A stretch of DNA of 64,000 nucleotides from Arthrobacter methylotrophus. GTDB taxonomy: Bacteria; Actinomycetota; Actinomycetes; Actinomycetales; Micrococcaceae. Below the pieces are notes generated by a model, which was not told the origin of the DNA, made no database searches, and worked only from the letters and a program-made list of their open reading frames with translations. Positions 39,582 through 50,019 of the stretch are shown here, one piece after another (position 1 is the stretch's first letter; the number at the start of each line of letters is the position of its first letter). The position numbers and the translations under genes are program-made. The stretch is from positions 3,410,001 to 3,474,000 of the forward strand of contig NZ_BAABED010000001.1 of NCBI RefSeq assembly GCF_039539965.1. Direction: 5' to 3'.

Positions 39582-41321
39582 ATGGCCAACGAAAAGTTCG
39601 ACTACGTCATTGTGGGTGGGGGCAGCGCCGGATCGGTGCTGGCGGACAGGCTCAGCGCCGACGGTTCCAAGACCGTCCTGGTCCTGGAGGCGGGCCGCAG
39701 CGACTACCCCTGGGACCTCTTCATCCAGATGCCCGCCGCGCTCACTTTCCCCAGCGGGAACAGGTTCTACGACTGGCGCTACCAATCCGATCCCGAGCCG
39801 CACATGAACGGACGCCGGATCGCCCACACCCGCGGCAAAGTCCTGGGCGGCTCCAGTTCCATCAACGGCATGATCTTCCAGCGTGGCAACCCCTTGGACT
39901 ACGAGCGCTGGGGAGCCGACGCCGGGATGGAAACGTGGGATTTCGCGCACTGCCTCCCGTACTTCAACCGCATGGAGACCGCCCTCGCGGCGGATCCCGG
40001 CGATGAGCTGCGGGGACACAACGGACCGCTGGTCCTTGAACGCGGCCCGGCGCGCAATCCGCTCTTCCAGGCCTTCTTCCGCGCCGCCCAGCAAGCCGGC
40101 TTCGCGCGGACCAACGATGTCAACGGGTACCGGCAGGAGGGCTTCGGTCCCTTCGACCGCAATGTGCACAAGGGCCAGCGACTCTCCGCCTCCCGCGCCT
40201 ACTTGCGGCCGCACCTCGACAGGCCCAACCTCACCGTGCGGACCCGGGCACTCGTATCGAAGATCAACTTCGACGAGACTGGTACTTCAGGCGTCAGGGC
40301 CACGGGCGTCCGCTACCGACGCAATGGCAAGCAGCACAGCGTGGACGCCCAGGAAGTGGTCCTGTGCGGAGGAGCCATCAACACCCCGCAACTCCTGCAG
40401 TTGTCCGGCGTCGGGGACTCCACTCACCTCAAGTCGCTCGGGATCAAGCCCGTGGTTAACCTGCCCGGCGTCGGCGAAAACCTGCAGGACCATCTGGAGG
40501 TCTACATCCAGCACGCCTGCACCCAGCCGGTGTCCATGCAGCCGAGCCTGAGCCTGTGGCGCTACCCCTGGATCGGCCTGCAGTGGCTGTTCGGGCGCAA
40601 GGGACCTGCTGCCACCAACCACTTCGAAGGCGGCGGTTTTGTCCGCTCCAACGAAGACGTGGCCTACCCCAACCTGATGTTCCACTTCCTACCGGTGGCC
40701 GTCCGCTACGACGGCCAGAAGGCCGAGGCCAAGCATGGCTACCAAGTGCACATCGGGCCCATGTATTCCGACGCCCGTGGCAGCCTGAAGATCACGTCCA
40801 CGGACCCAACCGCCCACCCGTCCATGAAGTTCAACTACCTTTCCACGGACCAGGACCGGCGCGAGTGGGTCGAAGCCATCCGGATTTCCCGGAACATCCT
40901 GGAGCAGTCTGCCATGGCGCCTTTCAACGGCGGTGAGCTCTCCCCCGGTCCGGCAGTCCAGACAGATGAGGAAATCCTCGACTGGGTTGCCCGCGACGCC
41001 GAAACCGCCCTGCACCCTTCCTGCACAGCCAAGATGGGCCCGGCCACCGATCCCCTGGCCGTGGTGGACCCGCTCAGCATGAGGGTGCATGGCACCTCGG
41101 GCCTGCGGGTGGCTGACGCTTCGGCAATGCCCTACGTGACCAACGGCAACATCTACGCGCCGGTCATGATGCTGGCCGAGAAAGCCGCGGACTTGATTCA
41201 GGGCCGCGAACCCCTCGCGCCGATCGCTGCCGGGTTCTACCGGCACGGCGCGGTTCCGGACAGCCTAGGTGGCCCGGACAGCGCGGAGAGCCGGCCCGAA
41301 GCCAACGCGGCACGGAATTAA
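39582..41321 (+). CDS. betA: Choline dehydrogenase-like GMC oxidoreductase
   Basis: A 579-residue FAD flavoenzyme of the GMC family. GGGSAG at 12-17 binds [22 protein letters not shown] is the first GMC signature; [16 protein letters not shown] is the second. The active-site histidine region is [11 protein letters not shown], and VTNGNIYAP is near the end. It would oxidise choline to betaine aldehyde. AAGGAG lies before the ATG. betB follows after 8 nt, so the two are co-transcribed. A dehydrogenase versus oxidase activity cannot be told. Confidence 0.91.
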   Translation: MANEKFDYVIVGGGSAGSVLADRLSADGSKTVLVLEAGRSDYPWDLFIQMPAALTFPSGNRFYDWRYQSDPEPHMNGRRIAHTRGKVLGGSSSINGMIFQRGNPLDYERWGADAGMETWDFAHCLPYFNRMETALAADPGDELRGHNGPLVLERGPARNPLFQAFFRAAQQAGFARTNDVNGYRQEGFGPFDRNVHKGQRLSASRAYLRPHLDRPNLTVRTRALVSKINFDETGTSGVRATGVRYRRNGKQHSVDAQEVVLCGGAINTPQLLQLSGVGDSTHLKSLGIKPVVNLPGVGENLQDHLEVYIQHACTQPVSMQPSLSLWRYPWIGLQWLFGRKGPAATNHFEGGGFVRSNEDVAYPNLMFHFLPVAVRYDGQKAEAKHGYQVHIGPMYSDARGSLKITSTDPTAHPSMKFNYLSTDQDRREWVEAIRISRNILEQSAMAPFNGGELSPGPAVQTDEEILDWVARDAETALHPSCTAKMGPATDPLAVVDPLSMRVHGTSGLRVADASAMPYVTNGNIYAPVMMLAEKAADLIQGREPLAPIAAGFYRHGAVPDSLGGPDSAESRPEANAARN

Positions 41322-41329
41322 GGAGCGGC

Positions 41330-42850
41330 ATGAACAGTCCACAACTCACGCAGCCCCGCACTGTCCGTGGCAACTACGTCGACGGCGGGTGGCGGCAATC
41401 TGGCGGAGGAATCCGCAGCATCAGCTGCCCTGCGGACGGCGCGCATGTTGCCGACGTCGCCGAGTGCACCCCAGCCGATGCCGAGGCGGCGGTGGCGAGC
41501 GCCCGGAAGGCGTTCGACGTCGGCGGCTGGCCCAACACACCGGAGCTGGAACGCGGCGCGATCCTGCTTCGCGCGGCCGGGCTGCTGCAACGGGACAAGG
41601 CCGCGTACGCTGCGGCCGAAGCCCTCGACACCGGGAAGCGGCTTGTCGAGGCCGAGTACGACATTGACGACGTCATCGCGTGCTTCCGCTACTACGGCAG
41701 CGTGGCCGGAACTGACGCGGGCCGGGTGATCGATACCGGCCGGCCCGGCGCCATCAGCCGGGTGGTCCACGCGCCCGTCGGCGTCTGCGGTCTCATCACA
41801 CCGTGGAACTACCCGCTCCTGCAGGCTTCGTGGAAGGTTGCACCAGCGCTCCTGGCCGGCAATAGCTTCGTTCTCAAGCCCAGCGAGCTGACGCCTTCGA
41901 CGTCCATCCTGCTCATGGACACCCTGCGGGAAGCAGGAGTGCCCGACGGCACCGCGAACCTCGTGACCGGAACGGGACCGGAAGTGGGGGCGGTACTTAG
42001 CTCGGATCCCCGGGTCGATCTGGTCTCCTTCACGGGCGGGCTCGAAACCGGCAAACGGATCATGGTTGCCGCAGCGCAGACGGTCAAGCGCGTGGCCCTT
42101 GAGCTCGGCGGCAAGAACCCGAACGTCGTGTTCGCCGACGCCGGCCGGGAAGCCGCTATCGACAACGCCTTGACGGCCGTCTTCCTTAATTCCGGCCAGG
42201 TTTGCTCGGCCGGGGCCCGGCTCATTGTCGAAGAGTCGATTCACGAAGAGTTCGTGGCCGAAGTGGTGCGTCGTGCACGCCAGATCCGGCTGGGCGGACC
42301 CTTCAACCAAGAGGCTCAGACAGGTCCGCTGATCTCCGCGGCCCATCGTGACAAGGTCCACGCCTACGTGCAGGCGGGGGTCGCGGAGGGCGCCCGGTTG
42401 TTGTGCGGGGGCTTCATTCCGGACAGCCCGGAGCTGGCCGGTGGCAGTTTCTACCCGCCCACCGTGCTGGACGGGTGCAGCACCTCGATGCGCGTGGTCC
42501 AAGAGGAATCCTTTGGTCCCGTCATGACGGTGGAAACATTCACCACCGAGGAAGAGGCGGTCCGGCTGGCCAACGACACCGTCTACGGACTGGCCGGCGC
42601 TGTGTGGACGGCAGACGCTTCGAAGGCCCAGCGGGTTTCCGAAGCGTTGCGCCACGGGACGGTCTGGATCAACGACTACCACCCTTACGTTCCGCAGGCC
42701 GAATGGGGCGGCTTCGGACAGTCCGGCAATGGCCGTGAATTGGGGCTCGCGGGCTTGGCCGAATACCGGGAAACGAAGCACATCTGGCAAAACATCAGCC
42801 CCGGGCCTAGCGATTGGTTCGAGCCGCCACAGGCAGGAGTACAGCAATGA
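41330..42850 (+). CDS. betB: Betaine aldehyde dehydrogenase
   Basis: A 506-residue NAD(P)-dependent aldehyde dehydrogenase. Catalytic residues are E258 (LELGGKNP) and C292 ([12 protein letters not shown]), with the NAD-binding [10 protein letters not shown] at about 156-165 and FTGG at 234-237. The A-rich N-terminus AGAR motif after the catalytic Cys is typical of BADH-like members. AAGGAG precedes the ATG. The stop overlaps the ABC ATPase start (ATGA), so the dehydrogenase and importer are coupled. Confidence 0.93.
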   Translation: MNSPQLTQPRTVRGNYVDGGWRQSGGGIRSISCPADGAHVADVAECTPADAEAAVASARKAFDVGGWPNTPELERGAILLRAAGLLQRDKAAYAAAEALDTGKRLVEAEYDIDDVIACFRYYGSVAGTDAGRVIDTGRPGAISRVVHAPVGVCGLITPWNYPLLQASWKVAPALLAGNSFVLKPSELTPSTSILLMDTLREAGVPDGTANLVTGTGPEVGAVLSSDPRVDLVSFTGGLETGKRIMVAAAQTVKRVALELGGKNPNVVFADAGREAAIDNALTAVFLNSGQVCSAGARLIVEESIHEEFVAEVVRRARQIRLGGPFNQEAQTGPLISAAHRDKVHAYVQAGVAEGARLLCGGFIPDSPELAGGSFYPPTVLDGCSTSMRVVQEESFGPVMTVETFTTEEEAVRLANDTVYGLAGAVWTADASKAQRVSEALRHGTVWINDYHPYVPQAEWGGFGQSGNGRELGLAGLAEYRETKHIWQNISPGPSDWFEPPQAGVQQ

Positions 42851-43881
42851 GCAGTCCTGACATATCAGTGCGCAACCTCTGGAAGGTCTTCGGACCCGGA
42901 GGTGAAAAGATCCCCAAGGATCCCGAACTCTCGGCTTTGAGCTCGGCCGAATTGCTTGAACGTACCGGGTGCAATGCTGCAGTACGCAACATGAACTTCG
43001 ACGTCGCGAAGGGCGAGGTGTTCGTCGTCATGGGCCTGTCCGGATCAGGAAAGTCCACCCTGATCCGGTGCCTCACCCGGCTGATCGAACCGACGTCGGG
43101 GAGCGTCCTGGTGGACGGCAAGGATGTGATGCAGGCAGGAACCGGCGAGCTTCGGGAGCTGCGTCGGCGGAAAATGTCCATGGTCTTCCAGCATTTCGGC
43201 CTCCTGCCGCACCGCACCGTGCTGGACAACGTGTCCTACGGCCTGCAGATCCGTGGCGCCACCAAGAACGAGCGCTACGCCAGGTCCCGCGAAATCATCG
43301 AGCTCGTAGGCCTCAAAGGTTACGAACAGCATTTCCCCGATCAACTCTCCGGCGGAATGCAACAGCGCGTCGGACTTGGCCGCGCCTTGGCGGGCGATCC
43401 GGACACTATCCTCTTCGACGAACCGTTCTCTGCCCTGGACCCGCTCATCCGGCGCGATATGCAGGCGGAAGTCATCCGGCTGCACAAAGAAATGGGCAAG
43501 ACGATGGTTTTCGTTACCCACGACCTTTCCGAGGCGCTCAAACTCGGGGACCGCATCCTGATCATGCGGAACGGGGAGACGGTCCAATGCGGCACAGGCG
43601 ATCATCTCGTCGGATCGCCTGCGGACAAGTACATCGCCGACTTCGTCTCCGAGGTGCCTCGCGCGGATGTCCTGACACTCAAGTGGATCACCGATCCTGT
43701 AGCACTGGGGACTCCCGGGGATGCTCCGGTCCTGAGCGCAGGCACGATCATCCGCGACGCCATTCCCACCGTCATGAACTCTTCGTGTCCTGTCCTGGTG
43801 GAAGACTCCGGCAAGATCACCGGTCAGATCGACCGCGACAGCATCTTGTCGGTCATCCGCAGCACGGAAGTTGCGGCGTGA
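42847..43881 (+). CDS. ATP-binding protein of a glycine betaine/choline ABC importer
   Basis: A 344-residue ProV/OpuAA-type ATPase. Walker A is GLSGSGKST (63-71), the signature LSGGMQQR is 167-174 and Walker B ends at ILFDEP (188-193). The insertion [15 protein letters not shown] before the core is typical of ProV. The C-terminal 70 residues are a partial CBS-like regulatory segment ([19 protein letters not shown]), often an ionic-strength sensor in OpuA. It overlaps betB upstream and the permease downstream (TGATG). Confidence 0.94.
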   Translation: MSSPDISVRNLWKVFGPGGEKIPKDPELSALSSAELLERTGCNAAVRNMNFDVAKGEVFVVMGLSGSGKSTLIRCLTRLIEPTSGSVLVDGKDVMQAGTGELRELRRRKMSMVFQHFGLLPHRTVLDNVSYGLQIRGATKNERYARSREIIELVGLKGYEQHFPDQLSGGMQQRVGLGRALAGDPDTILFDEPFSALDPLIRRDMQAEVIRLHKEMGKTMVFVTHDLSEALKLGDRILIMRNGETVQCGTGDHLVGSPADKYIADFVSEVPRADVLTLKWITDPVALGTPGDAPVLSAGTIIRDAIPTVMNSSCPVLVEDSGKITGQIDRDSILSVIRSTEVAA

Positions 43882-45914
43882 TGTCCACACTCGTTCGCGA
43901 TCGCGCCCCGGTTCAGACCGGCCTCGTTTCCGTCCGTGCACCGCGCAAGCGGCTTAGCCGCCGCACCCTGCTTCTGGCCGGGGCCGGCGTCGTCTGGCTC
44001 GTCGGATTCCTGTTCCTCCACGGCACTGCAACCCTCACGCTGCCGGCGTCGGAGCTCACTGACCTCCACCGCTCCCTCAACCAATTCAATGCCTGGGTGG
44101 CCTCAAACCGGGCCGATAATCCCGTCTTCCAGTACGTTTTCACACCCCTCCGGGCCGCCGTCGATGCGGTCGCAAACCTGTTCATCGGTATTTTCGCCGC
44201 CAGCTCCACCGGGCTTCGCCTGCCGGAAATCGGCTGGCTGGGAACCGTCGCGCTGCTCAGCTGGATCGCCTTCGCGGTGGGCAACGCCCGCGTGGCGCTG
44301 CTGACAGCAGCCGTCTTCGTGTTCTTCGGCCTTCAGGGGCTGTTTACGGAAGCGGCTTACACCTTCGCCCTCGTCCTCACAGCCGTGCTGTTCACCTTGG
44401 CTCTCGGCATCCCCCTCGGAGTCCTGGCAGGAGTCTATGGCCGGGTTGCCAAGGTAATCACTCCGGTCCTCGACTTCATGCAGACCCTTCCCACCTTCGT
44501 TTACCTGGCACCGCTGGCCCTCATCTTCCTGATCGGCCCCGCCTCCGCCGTGATCGCCACCGTGATCTACGCGGCACCTCCCGTCATCCGACTGACGGCG
44601 CATGGCATCCGATGCATCCCGGAAAACACCCGCGAAGCCTCCGACTCTTTGGGAACCACCGGTTGGCAGCGGCTCGTCACCCTCCAGCTCCCGCTCGCTC
44701 GGCGCACCATCGTCATGGGAATCAACCAAAGCACCATGGCCGCGCTGTCCATGGTGACCATCGCGGCGCTGATCGCAGCGCCCGGGCTGGGACAGGTGGT
44801 TATCCGCGCCCTGCAGTCGCTCGACGTCGGCACGGCGGTCAATGCCGGACTGTCGATCGTCCTGCTGGCCATTGTGCTGGACCGCGTGACCACGGCCGCC
44901 AGCCGCCGGGCCGAACCCGGAGCAAACCGCAAACGCCGGATATCGCGGCGAATGCGGTACATTGTGCTGGCCGTCAGCTTGCTTGTGGTGCTCGCCATTG
45001 TCCAGTTGTCCCGCACGATGCTCTGGGCCGCTGCCTTCCCGAAGGATCTCAACATTGGCCCGGCAATTGTCAGCGGAGTGAGCTCCGCGAGCGAATGGCT
45101 GCAGACCAACCTCTTCATCTTTACGGTGTCCTTCCGCGAGGCAGTCACCAACGGAATCCTCAACCCATTCCAGTCACTCCTGACAGAGACGCCTTTCTAT
45201 GTCCTGGTCGCCGTGATCGTCGTTGCGGCTTTTGCCCTCGGCGGCTGGAAGCTGGCGGCGGTCACGGCATCGTGCTTGGCCGTGATCATTTATCTGGGCC
45301 TGTGGAGCGATGCCATGGTCACTCTGGCAGGCACCCTCGTTGCCACCGCAGTGGTCATGGTCCTGGGCGTCATCTTCGGCGTGGCCATGGGCAGGTCCAA
45401 TAAAATGGACCAGCTCATGCGGCCCATGCTTGACGCGGGACAGACCATGCCGGCTTTCGTCTACCTCGTTCCATTCCTGGGCCTCTTCGGCGCCACACGG
45501 TTCACCGCCATCATCGCCGGCATCATCTACGCGGCGCCCGTGGCCATCAAGATCACGGCCGACGGCATCGCTGCAATTTCCCCCACCGTCATGGAAGCTG
45601 CGGTATCCAGCGGCTCAACTCCTTGGCAAGTCATCACCAAGGTCCAGCTGCCCATGGCTCGGCAATCCCTGGCCCTGGCGGCCAACCAAGGCCTGATCTA
45701 CGTCCTCGCCATGGTGGTAGTCGGAGCGCTGGTCGGAGCAGGTGGCCTCGGGTACGACGTCGTCGCCGGCTTTGTCCAAAGTTCGCTGTTCGGCAAGGGC
45801 CTCGCCGCAGGCCTGGCCATCGTTTTCCTCGGCATCCTATTGGATCGCATGACGCAGGCTGCCGCAGCCAACCCCGTCCGAAAAGTCCCTTCGGCAAAAT
45901 CACCCGCCCACTAA
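43881..45914 (+). CDS. Fused double permease of the glycine betaine/choline ABC importer
   Basis: A 677-residue protein carrying two ProW-type permease domains in one chain. The first EAA-like loop is EASDSLGTTGWQRLVTLQLPLAR (about 250) and the second is EAAVSSGSTPWQVITKVQLPMAR (about 575). Each is followed by MVTIAALIAAPGLG or MVVVGALVGAGGLGYDV. Most systems use two copies of one permease. Here duplication and fusion supply both halves. ATG 43881 overlaps the ATPase stop by one nt. A long linker RRAEPGANRKRRISRRMR joins the halves. Confidence 0.94.
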   Translation: MSTLVRDRAPVQTGLVSVRAPRKRLSRRTLLLAGAGVVWLVGFLFLHGTATLTLPASELTDLHRSLNQFNAWVASNRADNPVFQYVFTPLRAAVDAVANLFIGIFAASSTGLRLPEIGWLGTVALLSWIAFAVGNARVALLTAAVFVFFGLQGLFTEAAYTFALVLTAVLFTLALGIPLGVLAGVYGRVAKVITPVLDFMQTLPTFVYLAPLALIFLIGPASAVIATVIYAAPPVIRLTAHGIRCIPENTREASDSLGTTGWQRLVTLQLPLARRTIVMGINQSTMAALSMVTIAALIAAPGLGQVVIRALQSLDVGTAVNAGLSIVLLAIVLDRVTTAASRRAEPGANRKRRISRRMRYIVLAVSLLVVLAIVQLSRTMLWAAAFPKDLNIGPAIVSGVSSASEWLQTNLFIFTVSFREAVTNGILNPFQSLLTETPFYVLVAVIVVAAFALGGWKLAAVTASCLAVIIYLGLWSDAMVTLAGTLVATAVVMVLGVIFGVAMGRSNKMDQLMRPMLDAGQTMPAFVYLVPFLGLFGATRFTAIIAGIIYAAPVAIKITADGIAAISPTVMEAAVSSGSTPWQVITKVQLPMARQSLALAANQGLIYVLAMVVVGALVGAGGLGYDVVAGFVQSSLFGKGLAAGLAIVFLGILLDRMTQAAAANPVRKVPSAKSPAH

Positions 45915-45958
45915 CGGCCCTGACACTCATGCACCGCCCCCAACAAGGAGACCCCACT

Positions 45959-46933
45959 ATGAGTAAAGCTGGACTGCTGTTGAAACGAACAATTCCCACG
46001 CTCGCCGGAACCGTGGCTGCCGCCCTGTTGCTTGCCGGCTGCGGCGGCGCAACAGTCAATCAGGCGGCCGCAGCCGGTGCGTCGGGCACCCCCTGCGGAA
46101 CCGTCAACGTGGCTCTCAACGCATGGGTGGGCTACACAGCAAATGCGGCTGTTTACAGCTACATAGCCCAAAACAAGCTCGGTTGCACGGTAGTCCAGAA
46201 GGACCTGTCGGAACAGATTTCCTGGCAGGGCTTCGGCTCGGGTGAAGTCGACGTCATTCTTGAGAACTGGGGTCACGAGGACCTCGCAAAGCAGTACATC
46301 ACCGACCAGAAAGTCGCGGTGGACGCTGGTCCCACGGGCAATGAAGGGCATATCGGCTGGTACGTACCACCATGGATGGTCCAGAAATATCCGGACATCC
46401 TGGACAGCAAGAACCTGAACAAATACGCGTCCCTCCTTGCCACGTCCGAATCGGGCGGCAAAGGCCAGGTACTGGATGGCGACCCGGCGTTCGTTACCAA
46501 CGACGAAGCCCTCGTCAAGAACCTAGGTCTCGACTACAAAGTGGTCTTCTCCGGTTCGGAAGCAGCATTGATCCAGTCGTTCCGTTCGGCCGAGAAGAAC
46601 AAGACGCCGCTACTGGGGTATTTCTACGAACCGCAATGGTTCCTTTCCGAAGTCCCACTCAAGAAGGTCAGCCTGCCCGCCTACACTCCGGGCTGCGATG
46701 CCGACGCCGAGAAGGTGGCCTGTGACTACCCCGATTACAAACTGAACAAAGTGATGGCCAAGAAGTTTGCGGACAGCGGTTCTCCCGCCGCGAAACTGCT
46801 CAAGGCCTTCTCATGGACCAACGCGGACCAGAACTCCGTCGCAACGGACATCCAGGGCGGCATGAAGCCCGATGCCGCTGCCAAGAAATGGGTGGATGCT
46901 CACCCCGATGTCGTGGCTGCCTGGCTCAAATAG
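45959..46933 (+). CDS. Glycine betaine/choline-binding lipoprotein
   Basis: A 324-residue OpuAC/ProX-type solute-binding lipoprotein. The lipobox LLLAGC places the lipidated Cys at 28. Ligand-box elements include VNVALNAWVGYTANAAVYSY, SWQGFGSGEVDVILENWGHED and GYFYEPQWF, rich in W and Y as needed for a quaternary ammonium. AAGGAG precedes the ATG by about 10 nt. A strong terminator follows directly. It is the last gene of the dmg-betA-betB-ABC run. Confidence 0.94.
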   Translation: MSKAGLLLKRTIPTLAGTVAAALLLAGCGGATVNQAAAAGASGTPCGTVNVALNAWVGYTANAAVYSYIAQNKLGCTVVQKDLSEQISWQGFGSGEVDVILENWGHEDLAKQYITDQKVAVDAGPTGNEGHIGWYVPPWMVQKYPDILDSKNLNKYASLLATSESGGKGQVLDGDPAFVTNDEALVKNLGLDYKVVFSGSEAALIQSFRSAEKNKTPLLGYFYEPQWFLSEVPLKKVSLPAYTPGCDADAEKVACDYPDYKLNKVMAKKFADSGSPAAKLLKAFSWTNADQNSVATDIQGGMKPDAAAKKWVDAHPDVVAAWLK

Positions 46934-46950
46934 CCCTTTCACGTTGCTTT

Positions 46951-46989
46951 GAAGCTCCCCGGATCCTTGGATCCGGGGAGCTTCTTTTT
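46951..46989 (+). terminator. Strong intrinsic terminator after the importer operon
   Basis: Perfect 16-bp arms GAAGCTCCCCGGATCC (46951-46966) and GGATCCGGGGAGCTTC (46969-46984) enclose a 2-nt loop and are followed by five T (46985-46989). It is the clearest intrinsic terminator in the window, 18 nt after the lipoprotein stop. Confidence 0.95.
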
Positions 46990-47051
46990 GCATTCCGGGG
47001 CGGGATTCCACTCACTTACCGCAACCGTGTTGCAGTGAGCGCGCCACCCTC

Positions 47052-47117
47052 CCCAACTAGCTCGCACTTGTTGTCGCTTAGGACGTCCAATATGACATTT
47101 ACTGCGAGCTAGTTGGG
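47052..47117. repeat. 66-bp palindromic element, family B copy 1
   Basis: Perfect 15-bp outer arms CCCAACTAGCTCGCA (47052-47066) and TGCGAGCTAGTTGGG (47103-47117) flank a diverged interior that keeps TTGTTGTCG on the left. It lies in the 278-nt gap 46934-47211, between the terminator and the creatine-gene promoter. A second copy of exactly the same length is at 55885. Confidence 0.88.
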
Positions 47118-47133
47118 TGGAAGCCGCAGACCC

Positions 47134-47189
47134 TTGACGGTGATGCGGAACACATCTATTCTGGTGCAACAGCGTTGCGTTGAATGCAA
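47134..47189 (+). promoter_or_regulatory. Promoter with overlapping half-site array before the creatine genes
   Basis: TTGACG (47134-47139) and TATTCT (47157-47162) are spaced by 17 nt. Immediately downstream, half-sites TGCAA (47165-47169), TTGCG (47175-47179) and TGCAA (47185-47189) repeat every 10 bp, one helical turn. The last two make TTGCG-N5-TGCAA, like the palindrome at 36419. This is a likely target of the IclR protein encoded at 50020. Confidence 0.45.
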
Positions 47190-47211
47190 CCCCAAAATTC
47201 TTGGTGGATTC

Positions 47212-48618
47212 ATGAAAAACGAAACATCCCCCGTGGCAGCAATCCAGGGAAGAGGTCATGCCGGATCCAAAGGCGGTTCCGGCGACCTTCCTGACGCAAC
47301 AGCCACCCCGGCCAACCTGTCAAAGCCAGCCACCAACCACACGGTCAGCAAGGACACCCGGCGCCGCGTCATCACGGCAAGCTTCATCGGCAACTTCGTC
47401 GAATGGTTCGACTACGCCGTCTACGGCTACCTTGCCGGGATTATCTCGACCGTCTTCTTCCCCTCCTCGGATCGACAGACGGCACTCCTCGCCACCTTCG
47501 GAGTCTTTGCCGTCTCGTTCTTCGTCCGTCCACTGGGCGGATTCATCTGGGGCCACATCGGTGACCGGCTGGGACGCAAACAGGCACTCTCCCTGTCGAT
47601 CGTGCTCATGTCAGTGGCAACGTTCTGCATCGCCCTGATCCCCGGCTACAACACCATCGGCGTCATGGCACCGGTCCTCCTGCTGCTCGTCCGCATTGTT
47701 CAGGGCTTCTCGGCAGCAGGCGAATACGCAGGTGCCTCAGCCTTCCTGGTGGAATACGCACCGGCCAATCGGCGCGGACTCTACGCCGCCGTCGTACCTG
47801 CAAGTACAGCAGCAGGCCTACTGCTCGGTTCCCTGCTGGCGGCGCTGCTCAGCTCGGTGCTGAGCGCCGAGCAGCTCGGTGAATGGGGGTGGCGCCTGCC
47901 CTTTCTCCTGGCCGCACCGATGGGCCTGATTGGCCGCTACATCCGCACCAAGCTTGAGGACACCCCGGCATTCCGCGAAATGGCCGCGAAAGACCCCGCG
48001 GTCAAGGCTCCGGCCTTCGCCATGTTCAAGACGTACCGCAAGCAGCTCGTCATCGCGACGGGCGCCGTGCTGCTCAACGCCGTCGGCTTCTACGTGATCC
48101 TCAGCTACATGCCGACCTACCTCTCCGAGGAGCTTCACTTCGGTGCAGCCGAATCGTTCCTGGCCACGACCATTGCCCTGCTCAGCTACATCGGATTCAT
48201 CTTCCTCACGGGGATCGCGTCGGACAGGTTCGGCCGCAAGCGCATGCTCATCACGGCTTCCGTACTGTTCGTGGTGCTGACCGTTCCGGCGTTCATGCTC
48301 CTCGACACCGGCAACTTCCTGGTCATTGTCCTGGTCCAGATCCTGCTGGGCGGCATGCTCACGCTCAACGACGGCACCCTGCCCAGCTTCCTTGCCGAGC
48401 TCTTCCCCACCAGGGTCCGTTACAGCGGCTTCGCAGTCAGTTTCAATCTCTCCAACGCCCTGTTCGGAGGCACCGCCCCCTTCATGGCAACCCTCCTAAT
48501 CGGCCTCACCCACAACCAACTGGCCCCCGGTTGGTACCTCGTGGTGGCCTCCGTAATTTCCCTCATCGCGGTCCTCTTCGCTGTAGAGACTTCCAAGAAG
48601 CCACTGCAGCAGGACTGA
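47212..48618 (+). CDS. MHS-family MFS transporter, probable creatine uptake
   Basis: A 468-residue 12-helix transporter of the metabolite:H+ symporter family, like ProP and ShiA. Landmarks are ASFIGNFVEWFDYAVYGYLAG in helix 1, RPLGGFIWGHIGDRLGRKQAL as motif A, and RIVQGFSAAGEYAGASAFLVEYAP. An N-terminal polar tail of about 45 residues precedes helix 1. It is followed 31 nt later by creatinase, which makes creatine the most likely substrate, although betaine or proline are possible. The start has GGTGG upstream. Confidence 0.9.
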   Translation: MKNETSPVAAIQGRGHAGSKGGSGDLPDATATPANLSKPATNHTVSKDTRRRVITASFIGNFVEWFDYAVYGYLAGIISTVFFPSSDRQTALLATFGVFAVSFFVRPLGGFIWGHIGDRLGRKQALSLSIVLMSVATFCIALIPGYNTIGVMAPVLLLLVRIVQGFSAAGEYAGASAFLVEYAPANRRGLYAAVVPASTAAGLLLGSLLAALLSSVLSAEQLGEWGWRLPFLLAAPMGLIGRYIRTKLEDTPAFREMAAKDPAVKAPAFAMFKTYRKQLVIATGAVLLNAVGFYVILSYMPTYLSEELHFGAAESFLATTIALLSYIGFIFLTGIASDRFGRKRMLITASVLFVVLTVPAFMLLDTGNFLVIVLVQILLGGMLTLNDGTLPSFLAELFPTRVRYSGFAVSFNLSNALFGGTAPFMATLLIGLTHNQLAPGWYLVVASVISLIAVLFAVETSKKPLQQD

Positions 48619-48649
48619 AACAACCCACCCATTGAAAGGAACACCACGC

Positions 48650-49906
48650 ATGACCATCACCGAGAACGAAGCAGTCAACGACGTCTCCAAGCTTGAGCGC
48701 CTCAAGGTCCTCAACAACGGCGAGAAGGTCTCACTGACCTTCTCCGACGCGGAATTCGAGCGACGCCTTGCCGGTCTTCGCCGGATCATGGCCGAGAAGG
48801 AACTGGACGCCGTTGTCCTGACCAGCTACCACTCCATCAAGTACTACTCCGACTTCCTGTTCACCTACTTCGGCCGTTCCTACGCCATGGTGGTCACAGC
48901 CGACGACACCGTCACCGTGACCGCCAACATCGACGCCGGCATGCCTTGGCGCCGCAGCTTCGGAGACAACCTGGTCTACACGGACTGGCGCCGGGACAAC
49001 TACATCTTCGGCATCCAGGAAGTGCTGCGCACCCGCGGGATCAACGTCCGGCGCCTGGGTGTGGAGGACGATTCCCTTCCGCTGGACAACCGCAACAAGA
49101 TCCAGGCTGCCTTCGAATCGGCCACCTTGGTTGACGTCGCACAGGCCGCGATGCGCCAGCGCATGATCAAGTCTTCCGAGGAAATCGAAGTCATCAAGCA
49201 CGGCGCCCGAATCGGCGACCTTGGCGGCGAGGCCATCCGCAACGCCATCACGGCCGGCATCACCGAGTACGAGGTGGCACTGATCGGCACCGAGGCCATG
49301 GTGCACGAGATCGCCCGCACGTTCCCGAACTCCGAAATCCGCGACACCTGGGTTTGGTTCCAGTCCGGCATCAACACCGATGGTGCCCACAACTGGGCCA
49401 CCACCCGCAAGATCCAGGAACACGACATCCTGTCCCTGAACTGCTTCCCGATGACCAGCGGCTACTACACGGCCCTGGAGCGCACCCTGTTCTACGGCGA
49501 ACCGGATGCCCGCTCCCTGGAACTGTGGAACATCAACGTCGAGGTGCACAAGCGTGGTTTGGAACTCATCAAGCCCGGCGCTGTCTGCAAGGACATTGCC
49601 GCGGAACTGAATGAGATCTACGTGGGCCACGGCTTGCTGGCCAACCGCACGTTCGGCTACGGCCACTCCTTCGGCGTGCTCAGCCACTACTACGGCCGCG
49701 AAGCGGGGCTGGAACTGCGCGAGGACATCGACACGGTCCTGGAGCCAGGCATGGTGGTTTCCATGGAACCGATGATCACGGTCCTCGATGGCCAGCCGGG
49801 TGCCGGCGGATACCGGGAACACGACATCCTGGTTGTCGGTGAAGACGGCGCCGAGAACATCACCAAGTTCCCGTTCGGCCCCGAATACAACATCATCGGC
49901 GCCTAG
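48650..49906 (+). CDS. Creatinase (creatine amidinohydrolase)
   Basis: A 418-residue pita-bread-fold (M24) hydrolase splitting creatine into sarcosine and urea. It matches Pseudomonas creatinase across its length, including SYHSIKYYSDFLFTYFGR, YTDWRRDNY, TWVWFQSGINTDGAHN and YGHSFGVLSHYYGREAG. His247 in TDGAHN corresponds to catalytic His232. The metal ligands of true aminopeptidases are not conserved, as expected. AAAGGA precedes ATG 48650. No creatininase or urease gene is in the window. The product feeds the sarcosine operon about 17 kb away. Confidence 0.95.
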   Translation: MTITENEAVNDVSKLERLKVLNNGEKVSLTFSDAEFERRLAGLRRIMAEKELDAVVLTSYHSIKYYSDFLFTYFGRSYAMVVTADDTVTVTANIDAGMPWRRSFGDNLVYTDWRRDNYIFGIQEVLRTRGINVRRLGVEDDSLPLDNRNKIQAAFESATLVDVAQAAMRQRMIKSSEEIEVIKHGARIGDLGGEAIRNAITAGITEYEVALIGTEAMVHEIARTFPNSEIRDTWVWFQSGINTDGAHNWATTRKIQEHDILSLNCFPMTSGYYTALERTLFYGEPDARSLELWNINVEVHKRGLELIKPGAVCKDIAAELNEIYVGHGLLANRTFGYGHSFGVLSHYYGREAGLELREDIDTVLEPGMVVSMEPMITVLDGQPGAGGYREHDILVVGEDGAENITKFPFGPEYNIIGA

Positions 49907-49921
49907 CACCCACCCTCCACT

Positions 49922-50000
49922 GGACATGCCCAGCCCTAGGCTCGAGCGATGGACATATGCTACATATGCCCATCGCCTTGGGCCAAGGCTGGGCATGTCC
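49922..50000. repeat. 79-bp palindromic element, family A copy 2
   Basis: Perfect 14-bp outer arms GGACATGCCCAGCC (49922-49935) and GGCTGGGCATGTCC (49987-50000). Inner arms GCGATGGACATATG (49946-49959) and CATATGCCCATCGC (49963-49976) pair with one mismatch around a 3-nt loop. It fills the 113-nt gap between creatinase and the IclR gene, so here it sits between co-directional genes and ends 19 nt before the start codon. Confidence 0.92.
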
Positions 50001-50019
50001 CCGTTAAAGGAGCCATATA

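Noticed and set aside
42969-43880. Extension of the permease frame upstream through the ATPase gene
   Set aside because: It overlaps the conserved ATPase in another frame. The permease ATG at 43881 is coupled to the ATPase stop by TGATG.
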